Positions 40,074 to 48,632 of a DNA stretch of 64,000 bases are shown piece after piece (the stretch's first letter is position 1; each line of letters opens with the position of its first letter). The stretch comes from Pectobacterium actinidiae (lineage in GTDB: Bacteria > Pseudomonadota > Gammaproteobacteria > Enterobacterales > Enterobacteriaceae): assembly GCF_000803315.1 (NCBI RefSeq), contig NZ_JRMH01000002.1:310001-374000 (forward strand). Reading direction: 5' to 3'. Under the pieces are notes generated by a model that was not told the DNA's origin, ran no database searches, and worked only from the letters and a program-made list of their open reading frames with translations. Both the position numbers and the translations under genes were made by a program.

Positions 40074-40113
40074 AAAAAGCCGGTTCACGCTGTCGCGCCA
40101 ACCGGCTTTTTTT
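40074..40113. terminator. Bidirectional terminator, probably the original tpiA terminator
   Basis: AAAAAGCCGGTT and AACCGGCTTTTT arms with a 14-base loop and T-runs on both strands. It can end aguA (-) and anything read through from tpiA (+). The IS200-type element lies between it and tpiA. Confidence 0.85.
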
Positions 40114-40169
40114 ATAGCGAGCAAAATACTCGCCCTCTTCTTTTCAGCAGTCGGCTAACCGCGCAACGC

Positions 40170-41273
40170 TTACTTCGCCGCAGGGATTTGCTGAGTAATG
40201 CAGTGAATATTTCCCCCACCCAGCAGGATTTCCCGCGCAGGCACGCCGCTAATCACGTAGCCGGGGAACATCTGTTGCAGCAGATCGCGTGCAACGTCAT
40301 CCGTCTTCTCATCCAGCAGCGGGAAAATGATTTGCTGGTTACTGATCAAGAAATTCACATAAGAACCCGCCAGACGCGAACCGGCAAGGCGTTCAACCGC
40401 ATCGCCACTCTCCACGCCAAGCGCTTCCTCTTTGGTTGCATAGAGCGGGCCAGGGGCAGGCAATTTCCAGATTTTTAGCTCACGACCTTGTGCATCCCGC
40501 GCTGCCGACAGCACTTCATAGGCGGCGACGGAGCGTGCATACTGCGGATCGTTTTCGTCATCCGTCCAGTGCAGCGCCACTTCACCGGGGCGCACGAAAC
40601 AACACATGTTATCGATATGCCCGTCGGTTTCGTCGTTGTACACGCCCTCTTCCAGCCAGATAACCGTCGAAATGCTGAGGTAATCACGCATTAGCTGTTC
40701 GATTTCCGCTTTACTCAAATGCGGGTTACGGTTCGGATTGAGCAAGCATTCCGCCGTGGTCAGCAAGGTGCCTTCACCATCGACATGGATCGAGCCGCCT
40801 TCCAAAATCAGCGGTGCGGCATAACGAGCAGCCTGATGATAGTCCAGCACCTGTGCCGCCACTTTCTCATCCTGACGCCAGTCTTCATACAGACCGCCCA
40901 GTTCGCCGCCCCAGGCGTTGAACTGCCAGTCGATACCCCGACGCTCACCCGCCTGATTCAGCACGATGGTTGGCCCGGTGTCGCGCATCCAGGCGTCGTC
41001 GCTTTCCATTTCCACCAGCGTGACGTTCACCGGCATCACTTGTTGCGCATCCGCCATGTAGCGTGCAGGCACGCCCATGATAACCGGCGTGTTCTGGGCG
41101 ATGGCTTCCGCCACGCGCGCGAACGTTTTCTGCGCCGGAACGCCCTGTTCGCGCCAGTTGTCGGTACGATACGGCCAAATCATCCACACGGCATCATGCG
41201 GTGCCCATTCGGCGGGCATCGTAAAGCCATCCTGTTGCGGCGTGGTGAGCTGAGGAGTCGCTAACTGTGACAT
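40170..41273 (-). CDS. aguA: Agmatine deiminase
   Basis: Hydrolyses agmatine to N-carbamoylputrescine and ammonia. The 367-residue peptidyl-arginine-deiminase-family protein has the conserved [18 protein letters not shown] start, [15 protein letters not shown], the His/Asp region [17 protein letters not shown], and the nucleophilic cysteine in [11 protein letters not shown] near the C-terminus (Cys358). The ATG at 41273 is preceded directly by GTG (41276), which abuts the aguB stop, so translation is coupled to aguB. Confidence 0.94.
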   Translation of the reverse strand: MSQLATPQLTTPQQDGFTMPAEWAPHDAVWMIWPYRTDNWREQGVPAQKTFARVAEAIAQNTPVIMGVPARYMADAQQVMPVNVTLVEMESDDAWMRDTGPTIVLNQAGERRGIDWQFNAWGGELGGLYEDWRQDEKVAAQVLDYHQAARYAAPLILEGGSIHVDGEGTLLTTAECLLNPNRNPHLSKAEIEQLMRDYLSISTVIWLEEGVYNDETDGHIDNMCCFVRPGEVALHWTDDENDPQYARSVAAYEVLSAARDAQGRELKIWKLPAPGPLYATKEEALGVESGDAVERLAGSRLAGSYVNFLISNQQIIFPLLDEKTDDVARDLLQQMFPGYVISGVPAREILLGGGNIHCITQQIPAAK

Positions 41274-41276
41274 CAC

Positions 41277-42161
41277 TTATCTCCAGGTCTTGCCGTCAGA
41301 GGTGGCAATCGTGCCGTACATTTCCGGACGACGGTCGCGGAACAGACCCCATGACGCACGCTGTGCTGCAATGGCTTCCAAATCAAATTCATGCACCAGA
41401 ATCGCTTCGTCCGTCTTATTGGCCTGTGCCAGCAGCGCACCCGTTTGGTCGGCAATGAAGGACGAGCCGTAGAACGTCATTTCCAGACCGTCGATGTATT
41501 TGCTGGCTTCTGTACCGATACGGTTGGATGCGATTACCGGCACCAGATTCGCGGCGGCGTGACCTTGCTGAACGCGGGTCCAGTGCGGCTGGCTGTCGAT
41601 GTCTGGGTAAGCGGGTTCAGAACCAATCGCGGTCGGATAGAAAATCAGCTCTGCGCCCTGCAATGCCAGGCTGCGTGCAGTTTCTGGGAACCACTGATCC
41701 CAGCAAATGCCCACGCCGATTTTTGCGTAGCGCGTCTGCCAGACTTTAAAACCAGTATCGCCCGGAATGAAGAATTGCTTCTCCTGATACGCCGGACCAT
41801 TCGGAATATGCGTTTTGCGATAAACGTCCAGCACGGCGCCGTCCGCGTCAATCATCACTAGCGAGTTGTAATAGGCGTTATTGGCACGCTCAAAGAAGCT
41901 CAACGGCAACACCACGTTCAGCTCCGCCGCCAGTGCGGAAAAATGCTTAATCAGCGGGCTGGTTTCCAGCTCCTGCGCCAGCGCATAGTGCTCCGGGCTC
42001 TGATCGATACAGAAATACGGTGCGGCAAACAGTTCCTGAATCAGGATCACCTGTGCGCCTTTTGCATGCGCTTGTCGCACCAGTTTTTCGGCGTTTTCAA
42101 TATTCTTCGGCAGATCCCAAGAACACGCCATTTGTGTTGCGGCAACGGTAACTTTTTTCAT
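41277..42161 (-). CDS. aguB: N-carbamoylputrescine amidase
   Basis: Hydrolyses N-carbamoylputrescine to putrescine, CO2 and ammonia, completing the agmatine route to putrescine. The 294-residue nitrilase-superfamily protein shows the Glu-Lys-Cys triad: Glu in QVILIQELFAAPYFC, Lys in VYRKTHIPNGP, Cys in VGICWDQWFPETAR. It is the first gene of the aguB-aguA operon. Confidence 0.94.
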   Translation of the reverse strand: MKKVTVAATQMACSWDLPKNIENAEKLVRQAHAKGAQVILIQELFAAPYFCIDQSPEHYALAQELETSPLIKHFSALAAELNVVLPLSFFERANNAYYNSLVMIDADGAVLDVYRKTHIPNGPAYQEKQFFIPGDTGFKVWQTRYAKIGVGICWDQWFPETARSLALQGAELIFYPTAIGSEPAYPDIDSQPHWTRVQQGHAAANLVPVIASNRIGTEASKYIDGLEMTFYGSSFIADQTGALLAQANKTDEAILVHEFDLEAIAAQRASWGLFRDRRPEMYGTIATSDGKTWR

Positions 42162-42282
42162 GCGAAAACCTCAGTAATAACGATATATACCCGCCCTTTC
42201 TCACCGGCGAGTATCGGCAAATAAGTGTTTCTCTCGATCACGATTATGTATCGGCGCTAACCAGCGCGGTCTTAACGAGTGT

Positions 42283-42479
<197 letters not shown>

Positions 42480-42614
42480 GGCCAACACACCTGCGCATAC
42501 CCAATAGGAATATCCTGTTAAGGTATTGACCGAAAATGACATGCGCATTATGCCAGTTAATCACAGCACTTCACTATGCTGAAAATGCATGATCTCGCGT
42601 GACGGGCAGAAAAG

Positions 42615-42640
42615 AAAAACCGCCTTTTCACGGCGGTTTC
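42615..42640 (-). terminator. Terminator of the tonB-exbBD-ABC operon
   Basis: AAACCGCC and GGCGGTTT arms with a seven-base loop. On the minus strand the stem runs into TTTTTCTTTTC. It lies 43 bases after the last gene of the operon. Confidence 0.8.
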
Positions 42641-42682
42641 TATCGATGATCAAGATTGAGAAGAAAGCGGTAGGTAGCAGCA

Positions 42683-43441
42683 TCAGGCCGCAACAGCATC
42701 CGCCTGATGTAAAGCCTGACTGACCGCTTGCCGCTGCTCCAATAGCGTTGGGCTGGTGCGGTCGCGAGGATAGGTCAGCGTCACAGGTAGAATCGCGCTA
42801 ATCCGGCCGGGTCGGGGCGACATCACCACCACTCTATCCGCCAGAAAAACGGCCTCTTCCACATCGTGCGTCACCAGCAGAATCGTCAAATCCGTTTGCT
42901 GGCGAATCTCTGCCAGACGTTCCTGCAACTGCTGTTTAGTCAGCGCATCCAGCGCGCCGAAAGGTTCATCCAGCAAGAGAATGCGCGGCGTCGATACCAG
43001 CCCACGAGCGATCGCCACACGCTGTGCCATTCCGCCCGACAGCTGATGCGGCCACGCGTCGGCAAAGCCTTCCAGCCCCATCATCTGGAGATAGTGTGCA
43101 ATACGGCGCGTCACTTCCGCAGGAGAAAGCGCGAGGTTGAGCATACCGAGGCGAATATTGTCCGTCACGGTGAGCCACGGAAACAGGCGTGGCTCCTGAA
43201 ACACCAGACTGACATCGTCGGGAATACCGCGCACAGGTCGATCGCCAATCAGAATGCGCCCACGTTCCGTGGTATCAATTCCGGCCGCCAAACGCAGCAG
43301 CGTCGATTTACCACAGCCGCTGGCACCGATGACCGCAACCAGTTCACCGGCATGCAGCGACAGATCGATATCCTGTAACACCGTCAGCGGTGCGCCGTTG
43401 ACGGTAAAATGTTTGGTAATGTGCTGAAAATGCAGGGACAT
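42683..43441 (-). CDS. ABC transporter ATPase, SsuB/TauB (nitrate/sulfonate/taurine) type
   Basis: The 252-residue protein shows Walker A AVIGASGCGKSTLLRLAAG (about residue 35), the Q-loop VFQEPRLFPWLTV typical of SsuB/TauB, the signature LSGGMAQRVAIARG and Walker B RILLLDEPFGALD followed by LLVTHDVEEAVFLADRV. The ATG at 43441, behind GGAGA, was chosen over one seven codons upstream. It is the last gene of the tonB-exbB-exbD-permease-ATPase operon. Family membership is clear; the substrate is not, and the neighbours do not point to alkanesulfonate use (no SsuD or SsuE). Confidence 0.88.
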   Translation of the reverse strand: MSLHFQHITKHFTVNGAPLTVLQDIDLSLHAGELVAVIGASGCGKSTLLRLAAGIDTTERGRILIGDRPVRGIPDDVSLVFQEPRLFPWLTVTDNIRLGMLNLALSPAEVTRRIAHYLQMMGLEGFADAWPHQLSGGMAQRVAIARGLVSTPRILLLDEPFGALDALTKQQLQERLAEIRQQTDLTILLVTHDVEEAVFLADRVVVMSPRPGRISAILPVTLTYPRDRTSPTLLEQRQAVSQALHQADAVAA

Positions 43442-43458
43442 AGATTCTCCGTTAACGG

Positions 43459-45066
43459 TCACGCAAAGCGCCAGCGGGTCAGCCGCCGTTCAGACAAGGT
43501 AATCAATCGGGAAAATAGCGCGGCCACTGCGGCAATCAGCACCACGCCCGCCATGATGCGGTCAGACTCAAGCAACTGCTGGGCACGAATCATCATGCCG
43601 CCCAGCCCCTCGCCCGACGGCATAAAGTATTCTGCGCCAATCGCGCCCGTCCACGCATGCATCAGCGCCAGCCGTAGACCGGAAAACAGCGGTGGCAAGA
43701 CGCTGGGCAGTATCAGCGTGCGCAGCGTCTGCACTGGCGTCAGACGCAGAACCTGCGCCACTTCCCATAGCGCAGGCGGAAGCTGGGCAATCCCCTGACG
43801 GGTTGCCAGCATCACAGGGAAAAACGCCGCCACGGCGATAAAGACGATTTTGGCGCTCTCTCCTAAACCAAACCAGGCCGTGATCAGCGGCAGCCAGGCA
43901 AATAGCGCCACACAGCGCAGCGCGGACAGCGCCGGATTAAACAGCCTGTCGGCGATACGCCAGCCGCCGAGCAATGCACCGACCAGCACGCCGATCGCAC
44001 TTCCCAACATAAAGCCTTGTAGCGCACGCAACAGGCTGGCCTGGAGATCGGCCAACAGCGCGCCCTGAGCCAACCCCGTCCACAGTGCGTCTATCACGCT
44101 GCTTGGTGAGGGAAGAAAAGCCACATTAATCCACTCGTGTACGCTGCTAACCTGCCACAGCGCAGCCAGTACCACTGGCGCTAACCACGGCGTCAGCGAC
44201 AGGCTCGGCAACGCAGTGCTCAGGCTATCGCGCCCCAACACCGGCGCAGGCCAGTGGATCCAGCGACGTTCCAGCTTCAACAGCACGCGTTCTCCGGCAA
44301 AGCCCAGTATTCCAATAATCAAAATGCAGACAAACACCAGGTCGAGCATGAACAGCTGGCGGCTTTGCACCAGCAGATAGCCCAGCCCTTCGCTGGATGC
44401 GAGCAACTCGACCGCAATCAAGGCGACCCATCCGGTAGAAAACGCCAACCGAATGCCCGTCATCACATAAGGCAGCATCGCAGGCAGAATCAGATAACGC
44501 AGGAAGGCGGTGGGGGGTAAACGCAGGCTACGCGCCATTTCATGCAACTTTTGCGGTGTCTGTTGGATACCCGCGCAGGTATAAAGCGTTACTGGCACCG
44601 TTACCGATTTCACCAGCACCACCAGTTTCAGTGCTTCGCCAATACCCAGCGACAGCATCAAAAGCGGGATCCAAGCCAGCGTCGGGATCTGCGCGATGAC
44701 AGTGAAGAGCGGCATAAACAGCGCATTCAGCCGTCGATTCAGACCGAACAGGCTGCCGAGCACCAGACCCAGCGCGATCCCACCGCTAAAACCAATCACC
44801 AGCCGTATCAGGCTGATAGGCAACTGGTGAATCAGCTCTTCGGGGATAAAAGCCCGCGCGCTATCGATGACGGCCAGCGGCGAAGGCAGAATCTGTTCAG
44901 ACATCCATCCGTGGCGACTGGCCAGCCACCAGCCAGCGAGCACCAGCAGCGGCACGACGAGCGACACGATCAATGACATGACCAATGCGGAATATCCCGC
45001 CGATAGCGTGGCGGTCAGCAAAACATCGGGGGCGGAGCGTATCCGCAACGGGTATTTAGGCATCAT
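43459..45066 (-). CDS. Tandemly fused SsuC-like ABC permease (two permease domains in one chain)
   Basis: The 535-residue membrane protein consists of two binding-protein-dependent permease domains. The first spans about 25-270, the second about 285-535. Each carries its own ATPase-contacting EAA loop: HEMARSLRLPPTAFLRYLIL in the first and WEVAQVLRLTPVQTLRTLIL in the second. Each also has the preceding LPSP motif (ILPSPLAVIDSA; FLPSPSSVIDAL). SsuC and TauC are normally about 260 residues and act as homodimers, so this chain supplies both halves of the channel. It lies 17 bases upstream of the ATPase and 21 downstream of exbD. Confidence 0.88.
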   Translation of the reverse strand: MMPKYPLRIRSAPDVLLTATLSAGYSALVMSLIVSLVVPLLVLAGWWLASRHGWMSEQILPSPLAVIDSARAFIPEELIHQLPISLIRLVIGFSGGIALGLVLGSLFGLNRRLNALFMPLFTVIAQIPTLAWIPLLMLSLGIGEALKLVVLVKSVTVPVTLYTCAGIQQTPQKLHEMARSLRLPPTAFLRYLILPAMLPYVMTGIRLAFSTGWVALIAVELLASSEGLGYLLVQSRQLFMLDLVFVCILIIGILGFAGERVLLKLERRWIHWPAPVLGRDSLSTALPSLSLTPWLAPVVLAALWQVSSVHEWINVAFLPSPSSVIDALWTGLAQGALLADLQASLLRALQGFMLGSAIGVLVGALLGGWRIADRLFNPALSALRCVALFAWLPLITAWFGLGESAKIVFIAVAAFFPVMLATRQGIAQLPPALWEVAQVLRLTPVQTLRTLILPSVLPPLFSGLRLALMHAWTGAIGAEYFMPSGEGLGGMMIRAQQLLESDRIMAGVVLIAAVAALFSRLITLSERRLTRWRFA

Positions 45067-45087
45067 GATCGTCGGTATCCGGCTACG

Positions 45088-45489
45088 TTATTTTTGCGTT
45101 AGCAGGGATAGGCGGGTAATCCCCGCCTGCTCGACATCGGCCAGCAGCGCGGCAACCTCGCCGTAATTCGCCTCTTTGTCCGCCTGCACCTGCACCACCA
45201 GATCCGCGTTACTCGCTTTAGCCTGTTGCAAGCGCGGCACCAGTTGTTCGCGTGCCAGATTCTCTTTATTGATGAACACACGCTGCTCGCCATCAATGCT
45301 GATCACCACCGGATCGGCGCGATCGGCCGGTGCCACCGCCGACGTTTTCGGGAGCTGAATCGGAATGGCATTGGTCAACATCGGTGCAGTAACAATAAAC
45401 ACCACCAGCAGCACTAGCATGACATCCACGAGCGGCGTGATATTCATTTCACTCATGACGTTTTCATCATTACGCGAGGTAAATGCCAT
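45088..45489 (-). CDS. exbD: ExbD/TolR-family energising protein
   Basis: The 133-residue protein has a short cytoplasmic start, one membrane helix (about residues 20-41) carrying the functional aspartate at position 22 (NITPLVDVMLVLLVVFIV), and a periplasmic domain. It pairs with ExbB to couple proton flow to TonB. It follows exbB directly (one-base gap). The neighbouring receptor makes ExbD a better label than TolR. Confidence 0.9.
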   Translation of the reverse strand: MAFTSRNDENVMSEMNITPLVDVMLVLLVVFIVTAPMLTNAIPIQLPKTSAVAPADRADPVVISIDGEQRVFINKENLAREQLVPRLQQAKASNADLVVQVQADKEANYGEVAALLADVEQAGITRLSLLTQK

Positions 45490-45490
45490 A

Positions 45491-46207
45491 TCAGACCACC
45501 TCTCTCAGGTTCTTCACGGAGAAAGCGGTGGCCGATGGCTCCGCGCTGGTATGAAACGTGCTGACATGAAAATCGTTCGCCTGCATCACGCTGTAAACGT
45601 CATGGGCAAAGTCGTCCATATCTGCGACGGCCAACTTGAGGCGGCGCAAAAAGTAGTTGTAGATCAGCACCGCAGGAACCGCGACGGCGATCCCAATTCC
45701 GGTGGCAATCAACGCATTGCCAATCGGCCCCGCAACGGTGTCGAGACTGGCAGAACCCGAAAGCCCAATCTCCTGCAACGCCGCCATAATCCCCCAGACG
45801 GTGCCAAACAGGCCGATAAACGGCGACGTGCTGCCGATACTGGCCAGAACCGCCAGCCCGCTTTCCAGCGAACGGCGTTCACGCTGAATCTGCTGTTGCA
45901 GCGCCCGCTCAACCCGATCGGGCAGATGACTATTCAGCGCAAGCTGCCCACTAATCCGCTCCGGTGCTTTGATGGCAGCCAGCGCCAAATTGGCCAGTGA
46001 ACCGGGCTGTTTTGCACTGGTTTCTGGCGTCTGACTGACGTCATCCTGCTGCCAGAAGGCGGCGCGAAAACGTCGGTCGCGCCGCTGCGCCCGCCCGTAT
46101 TGGACGAATTTCAATAGCCCCAGCCCCCAGGTGACGAGAGAAAACAGCAGCAGCAACAAGATCACCGCGCCTTCCGCAGAAAAGAGTTCAATGTGTCCGA
46201 GCGTCAT
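45491..46207 (-). CDS. exbB: ExbB/TolQ/MotA-family proton channel protein
   Basis: The 238-residue protein has three membrane segments (about residues 13-35, 120-145 and 158-180). The family core is LAVLASIGSTSPFIGLFGTVWGIM and GPIGNALIATGIGIAVAVPAVLIYNY. GAGG lies eight bases before the ATG at 46207; a TTG two codons upstream is too close to it. It forms the motor with ExbD for the TonB encoded immediately upstream. Confidence 0.92.
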   Translation of the reverse strand: MTLGHIELFSAEGAVILLLLLFSLVTWGLGLLKFVQYGRAQRRDRRFRAAFWQQDDVSQTPETSAKQPGSLANLALAAIKAPERISGQLALNSHLPDRVERALQQQIQRERRSLESGLAVLASIGSTSPFIGLFGTVWGIMAALQEIGLSGSASLDTVAGPIGNALIATGIGIAVAVPAVLIYNYFLRRLKLAVADMDDFAHDVYSVMQANDFHVSTFHTSAEPSATAFSVKNLREVV

Positions 46208-46217
46208 AACCAATACC

Positions 46218-47081
46218 TCATGAATTTAGCGAAAAATCGACGGGAACCACCACCCAGCCGCTAACCGACTGACTGCCACGGCGCGCCGGAACGAAAGACC
46301 AGCGCCGCACCGTGTCTCTGGCGGCATCGTCCAGCGAGGGATAACCGCTTGATTGATGGATCCGAATGGTTTGCACCTTGCCGTCGGCACGCACCTGCAC
46401 GTTCAGCAGCACGGTGCCTTCATAACCACGGCTAATCGCCACGTCGGGATAAGACGGTGCGGGATTGTGCAGGTAATCAGCATTCGCGAGCGGCGGCGTC
46501 AACGGCGCATCAACGGGCTGTGCGACGGCCTTTTGCGCCACCGGAGCAGGTGTTATCGGGGCCGTTGCCGATGCGGCTTCCGCCTGAGGTTTCGGCGTCG
46601 GCGCGGGCGGGTTCTTTTTCACCGCAACCTTTTTCGGCACGGGTTGAGGCTTTTTCTCAGGTTCTTTTTTCTCCGGCACTGGCGGCACCAGCGCGTTGTT
46701 ATCCACCGGCTTGTCGACAGGAGGCGGAGCGAGTTCCGGCGGTGGCGTTATGACGTCAGGCTCAATAGGTTCAGGTTCGACAGGCTGGGCTTGCAGCACC
46801 GGTTCAGCAGCAGCCGCAACCAGCTCGACGCTGACAGGCTGTGGCCGGGCAGGCACCGTAACGGGCGGTGTCGATGTACTGTTGAATAACGCCAGCACCG
46901 CCGCGTGCAATAGCAACGTCGCTATCACTGCCAGCCAGCGTTCCGGTCGAGACGAAACCGTCGTATTCAACGTCGGCAAGCGCGGCTGCACGACGCCGCT
47001 CACCCGGCTGGCGTGCGGAGTCGGCTCCGGTGAATAAGACCGGGATCCTGACGCCGCTCCCGCATAGAGTAATTCCGTCAT
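46218..47081 (-). CDS. tonB: TonB-family periplasm-spanning energy transducer
   Basis: A 287-residue protein with a 48-residue cytoplasmic N-terminus (longer than in E. coli TonB), one membrane anchor (about 49-67, with His59 in TLLLHAAV in the TonB SxxxH-like position), a proline-rich spacer with EP and KP repeats (about 75-185), and a C-terminal TonB domain (LHNPAPSYPDVAISRGYEG to PVDFSLNS). It is the first gene of the operon with an AGGAG site. It probably serves the divergently encoded receptor at 48633. Confidence 0.92.
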   Translation of the reverse strand: MTELLYAGAASGSRSYSPEPTPHASRVSGVVQPRLPTLNTTVSSRPERWLAVIATLLLHAAVLALFNSTSTPPVTVPARPQPVSVELVAAAAEPVLQAQPVEPEPIEPDVITPPPELAPPPVDKPVDNNALVPPVPEKKEPEKKPQPVPKKVAVKKNPPAPTPKPQAEAASATAPITPAPVAQKAVAQPVDAPLTPPLANADYLHNPAPSYPDVAISRGYEGTVLLNVQVRADGKVQTIRIHQSSGYPSLDDAARDTVRRWSFVPARRGSQSVSGWVVVPVDFSLNS

Positions 47082-47538
47082 GGTAAGTGCTCCTGACCGT
47101 GTTTATTTATACCCGTCATACTTCAAATTGCAGGCGTCATGGATAGATGACCTGAAATAGCGGTGGAATAATCGATTCTTCCCGAGCGCTTAATAAAGTC
47201 AACGTATGTATCTGTATATCGATATTCATTTAATTATCTATTTCATCGGAAAGATAATCGCGTCCATTGTTTAACGACAAACTAAAGGCAATAAGTCCCG
47301 CTAGGCTAATGCATAGTTGGAATAGTTTTTTTTCGTTCGCTGCATAACGATGAAATAAGCGATGAATGCTGATTTAGCGATTTACTAAAAATAATAATGC
47401 TTTTTTTGTATTAGTCAGTTTATTGCCAAGCCTTTAAATGTGGTTCTGCAACGATATGACGCCGTGCTAAATCGGCGCAATAACAACATTGATATTCACA
47501 CGCTCACATTCAAACACCTCATTACTGGCGGACGAAAC
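47082..47538. other. Divergent regulatory region of the TonB/ABC/receptor locus
   Basis: 457 bases between tonB (-) and the binding-protein gene (+). It is strongly AT-rich from about 47170 to 47430, with no credible gene. Promoters for both operons must lie here. I see no Fur box. A fragment of the palindromic repeat occupies 47108-47133. Confidence 0.55.
47108..47133. repeat. Truncated copy of the palindromic intergenic repeat
   Basis: TATACCCGTCATACTTCAAA followed by TTGCAG matches, in opposite orientation, the right end of the repeat at 42283-42479 (about 22 of 26 positions). Only this end is present. Confidence 0.65.
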
Positions 47539-48546
47539 ATGACAACATCAGGACGAAAATGGTTAGTGACCGGCTTATTGGCAATGGGTATGGCCTGGTC
47601 AGGCATCGCATCGGCTATCACTGAAATTCGTATTGCCGCGCCGGATATTGGTGCAGGCACAAAACCCAGCGGCGGCGGCCTGCTTGACGTCATCCACAGC
47701 CAGAAGCTGCTGGAGCGCGAGTTCGGCAAAGATGGGATTAGCGTGCGCTGGACGTTCATTAAAGGCGCTGGCCCCGTCATTAACGAAGCATTTGGTAACC
47801 ATCAGGTTGACGTGGCCTATCTGGGTGATTTAGCCAGCATTATCGGCCGTTCTCGCGGTCTGGATACCCGAGTAATCGCCGTCGCATCACGCGGCATCAA
47901 TCACTATCTGGCGGTGGCGAAAGGCTCCGGCATTGAGAAAATACCCGATCTGAAAGGCAAACGTATTGGGATCTTTCGCGGAACAGCAGGCGAGCTGTCT
48001 TTCGTTAGCGCGCTCGATTCACAGGGTCTGAAACCTTCTGACGTGAAGCTGATCAATCTCGATTTCGCGGCAGCCAGTGCGGCGTTAGCCGCCGGGCAAA
48101 TTGACGCCACCTGGGGCGGCAGCAATACGCTTTCGCTGCGGGATAAAGGGCTGGCGGATATTCCGCTGTCGAGCCGTGACCTGGGCGGCGCAGGCCAACT
48201 CAGCGGCTTCCTGCTGGTGGATGAGAAATTTGCCAAAGGCAACGAGGATATTCTGCGGCGCTTAGTTAAAGTCCAGCGCGAAGCAGCAAACTGGGCCAGC
48301 GATGCTAAAAATAAAGATGAATTTATTCGACTCTTAGCCACCCAGTCAGGCTACCCGGAAAATATATTACGCGTCGAATGGGATACCTTACCGCCATTAT
48401 CTGAGCGTCTTTCACCCGAATTAGATACCGCCTATGTGGATAAATTAAAACGTGCGGTAAAACTGGCCTATGAATCACGCCTTATTCGGCAGCCTTTTGA
48501 TGTCGATAAATGGCTGGATGATTCTTATCTGAAAGCCACACAGTAA
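47539..48546 (+). CDS. SsuA/NMT1-like ABC transporter substrate-binding protein
   Basis: A 335-residue exported protein. A signal peptide at MTTSGRKWLVTGLLAMGMAW ends SGIASA before ITEIRIAAPD. The fold is the type II periplasmic-binding kind used by SsuA/TauA and NMT1 proteins: GLLDVIHSQKLLEREF, FGNHQVDVAYLGDLASII, LKGKRIGIFRGTAGELSF, AAGQIDATWGGSNTL. The ATG at 47539 is preferred to one 33 codons upstream because it gives a clean signal peptide. It heads the plus-strand operon and supplies the ABC permease and ATPase encoded on the other strand. Confidence 0.85.
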   Translation: MTTSGRKWLVTGLLAMGMAWSGIASAITEIRIAAPDIGAGTKPSGGGLLDVIHSQKLLEREFGKDGISVRWTFIKGAGPVINEAFGNHQVDVAYLGDLASIIGRSRGLDTRVIAVASRGINHYLAVAKGSGIEKIPDLKGKRIGIFRGTAGELSFVSALDSQGLKPSDVKLINLDFAAASAALAAGQIDATWGGSNTLSLRDKGLADIPLSSRDLGGAGQLSGFLLVDEKFAKGNEDILRRLVKVQREAANWASDAKNKDEFIRLLATQSGYPENILRVEWDTLPPLSERLSPELDTAYVDKLKRAVKLAYESRLIRQPFDVDKWLDDSYLKATQ

Positions 48547-48632
48547 TTTATACCCCCCAAAAAATTATAGCCCACGTATTGCCGTGAATTTCACGGCAAT
48601 CGGCAGCCTATTGACGACATTCGGAAGAAGCC

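Noticed and set aside
47170..47430. Possible Fur box in front of the TonB-dependent receptor operon
   Set aside because: The best AT-rich match (near 47220) agrees with the 19-base consensus at only about eight positions.
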